Shown: positions 4,925-6,160 of the stretch, piece by piece | Layout: each line of letters starts with the position of its first letter | Numbering within the stretch: the first letter of the stretch is position 1 | Assembly (NCBI GenBank): GCA_027034965.1 | Contig: JALVWL010000240.1 | Location: forward strand, 1 to 6,160 | DNA length: 6,160 nt | Origin: Candidatus Omnitrophota bacterium | GTDB lineage: Bacteria > Omnitrophota > Gorgyraeia > S143-82 | Direction: 5' to 3' | Made by a program: the position numbers and the translations under genes | The notes under the pieces: model-generated | Told to the model about the DNA's origin: nothing | Seen by the model: the letters and a program-made list of their open reading frames with translations, nothing else | Databases searched by the model: none

Positions 4925-5877
4925 TCTGATAATGCTGGTTTGAGGGTTAAAAAGATCCCAGACCCAACCTTTTTTTGTTGGATTATTTTCATCTCCTGAA
5001 TCTCCCTTTTTATCTCTTTTTTGTCCAATCCTAGTATCAGGGATAATTCAGAGAGAGTACAGGGGCGGCGTCTTAATATGTTGACAATGCGTCCCCTAAT
5101 GGATCTAGGGATTGCCTTTTTCTTTAGATCCTCTCTATCTTTAAAGGCCTTTCGGGATATTATCTCTACCTTTGTTATGGTGGATAGTTGGCCAGCTATC
5201 TGTTGTAGTTTGGATTTAGAAGCTGGCTTTATCCAGGACTCTGTCCCTGGTCTGTCCAGTGTATTGAGTTGTATTATGTCAGGTTGTATCTTTTTTGTCG
5301 CCTTTATCAGGGCCTTGATTTCATCTTCTCTGTCATTTATCCCTGGCACGATAAATATCTCCAGATATAGTTTGCCTTTGAATCTTTTATTGAAAGATGC
5401 GATCCCATTGATGATGCTTTTGATATCCAGTTTTGGGTGTGGTCTGTTTATCCTTGAGAAGCCACGTAGTGTTGCAGAGTCAAGGGATGGGATGACGATA
5501 TCCGCGGCCATTAGGTCCCTTTGCACGGACTTTCTGTCCAATAGGGTACCGTTGGTAAGGACGCAGACAGGGTAAAGGTAGTGCTTCTTTAAAAAATGGA
5601 TTATCTCTCCGATGTGGCTGTGGAGTGTGGGTTCTCCTGAACCAGAGAATGTAATTACATCGATGGGTTTTTTGTTACGAGAGAGAAATTGCCTTAATTG
5701 AGATATTACCTCTTCTGTAGGGACAAATTCTTGCCGTTTGATTGTTAGATGGGTCGTTGGTCCGCATTCACAATATAGGCAATTTAGGCTGCAGACCTTG
5801 TGCGGAATAAGGTCTATACCCAGGGATCTGCCAAGTCTTCTAGAGATAACCGGACCAAAGATATATTTCTGCCTCAT
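4921..5877 (-). CDS. Radical SAM protein of the COG0731 type with C-terminal winged helix
   Basis: A 318-residue, apparently complete radical SAM enzyme. It begins with the subgroup signature KYIFGPVISRRLGRSLGIDL (4-23), leading to the [4Fe-4S] cluster motif C29-x3-C33-x2-C36 with the aromatic Tyr35 before the last Cys. GSGEPTL (79-85) is the SAM-binding GGE-like motif, followed by LTNGTLLD and IVPGIND segments of the TIM-barrel. Residues about 254-312 look like a winged-helix domain (LRRRPCTLSELSLILGLDKKEI), suggesting nucleic acid or partner binding. The relatives are annotated as Fe-S oxidoreductases or, by distant similarity, wyosine synthetase-like; the bacterial substrate is not known. 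No second cluster-binding cysteine set is evident. The ATG lies nine bases after the stop of the upstream membrane protein, with no Shine-Dalgarno site, so translational coupling is likely. Family is secure, reaction is not. Confidence 0.9.
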   Translation of the reverse strand: MRQKYIFGPVISRRLGRSLGIDLIPHKVCSLNCLYCECGPTTHLTIKRQEFVPTEEVISQLRQFLSRNKKPIDVITFSGSGEPTLHSHIGEIIHFLKKHYLYPVCVLTNGTLLDRKSVQRDLMAADIVIPSLDSATLRGFSRINRPHPKLDIKSIINGIASFNKRFKGKLYLEIFIVPGINDREDEIKALIKATKKIQPDIIQLNTLDRPGTESWIKPASKSKLQQIAGQLSTITKVEIISRKAFKDREDLKKKAIPRSIRGRIVNILRRRPCTLSELSLILGLDKKEIKREIQEMKIIQQKKVGSGIFLTLKPALSD

Positions 5878-5886
5878 ATCTGCATT

Positions 5887-6159
5887 TTACCGTGTCAAAA
5901 TACGTTGGGCAATAAGCAATCCAATGATAATGAATATAAGAGAGAGTGCTGTAAGGATATTAGGGATAAGGGCCTTCCACCACCTTTCTTTTGGTTTTCT
6001 AATGGCGGGTATATTTGTCTGAGGGAGGTTGCTTGGATAGTTTTTGTCTACAGGATACACATAGGCCCTTTTGTAGGGCAGTATCTTGTCTCTAACTGCC
6101 TTGCAATAATTTTGGCATACAGTACAACCTTTCAGGTGTTTCTCTATTAATGTCCTATC
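5887..6159 (-). CDS. zf-HC2 anti-sigma-factor-like tail-anchored membrane protein, 5' end outside window
   Basis: Reading the minus strand from 6159 gives 90 residues ending in TAA at 5889-5887. Near the visible start is H8-x3-C12-x2-C15 (KHLKGCTVC), the second half of the zinc-binding HxxxCxxC motif of zf-HC2 anti-sigma factors; an extra Cys is at 19. A basic, Pro-rich linker (about 21-62) leads to one membrane helix (about 64-85, ALIPNILTALSLIFIIIGLL) and a short QRILTR tail. The zinc domain would be cytoplasmic, where such domains hold ECF sigma factors. Unlike classical members, no periplasmic sensor domain follows the helix. The start, the first zinc ligands and any sigma factor gene lie beyond the window. 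It runs nine bases ahead of the radical SAM gene and is likely its operon partner. A non-sigma zf-HC2 scaffold role is also possible. Confidence 0.75.
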   Translation of the reverse strand, partial: DRTLIEKHLKGCTVCQNYCKAVRDKILPYKRAYVYPVDKNYPSNLPQTNIPAIRKPKERWWKALIPNILTALSLIFIIIGLLIAQRILTR

Positions 6160-6160
6160 C

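Noticed and set aside
4964..4981. CCAAC/GTTGG hairpin with a T-run as a terminator for the PEP-CTERM gene
   Set aside because: The T-run is in the loop, not after the stem, and the stem has only five pairs; it lies inside the radical SAM coding sequence.
5021..5575. Long open frame on the plus strand (184 codons)
   Set aside because: It lies wholly antisense to the radical SAM gene, whose motifs are unmistakable, and its translation shows no recognisable domain.
5738..6150. Plus-strand open frames of 94 and 116 codons near the right end
   Set aside because: They run antisense to the start of the radical SAM gene and the zf-HC2 gene; the minus-strand frame has the zinc motif and a membrane helix, while these have no support.

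Overview
The window looks like a stretch of chromosome from an uncultured Gram-negative bacterium of moderate GC content. A lipid A kinase and a lipid A-type acyltransferase imply an LPS-bearing outer membrane. A PEP-CTERM surface protein, PilZ proteins, a DUF4416 protein and an acyltransferase-ELM1 fusion together resemble what is seen in candidate phyla such as Omnitrophota (OP3). That placement is an inference from gene content only; there is no rRNA or marker gene here to test it.

Layout. (1) 2-2437, plus strand: the 3' two thirds of lpxK (tetraacyldisaccharide 4'-kinase), followed 6 nt later by a 576-residue protein that joins a lysophospholipid/lipid A acyltransferase domain to an ELM1-like (DUF1022, GT-B-like) domain. 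(2) 2553-4021, plus strand: behind a good sigma70-type promoter lies a tight four-gene operon: PilZ protein, 58-residue four-cysteine zinc-finger protein, second PilZ protein, DUF4416 protein. (3) 4139-4924, plus strand: a secreted PEP-CTERM protein behind a perfect-consensus TTGACA-N16-TATAAT promoter. (4) 4921-6159, minus strand: a partial zf-HC2 anti-sigma-factor-like membrane protein leads into a radical SAM protein of the COG0731 type, whose stop codon overlaps that of the PEP-CTERM gene.

How the parts may work together. Region 1 belongs to lipid A / LPS-core assembly at the inner membrane: kinase, acyl transfer and perhaps sugar transfer. Region 2 looks like a c-di-GMP-responsive regulatory unit with two intact PilZ signature sets. 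Region 3 is a cell-surface product expected to be sorted by an exosortase encoded elsewhere. Region 4 couples a membrane-anchored anti-sigma-like protein to a radical SAM enzyme of unknown substrate. No tRNA, rRNA, CRISPR array, insertion sequence or strong intrinsic terminator was found. The most notable items are the acyltransferase-ELM1 fusion with a missing N-terminal membrane anchor, the PilZ/zinc-finger/PilZ/DUF4416 operon, and the tail-anchored zf-HC2 protein.
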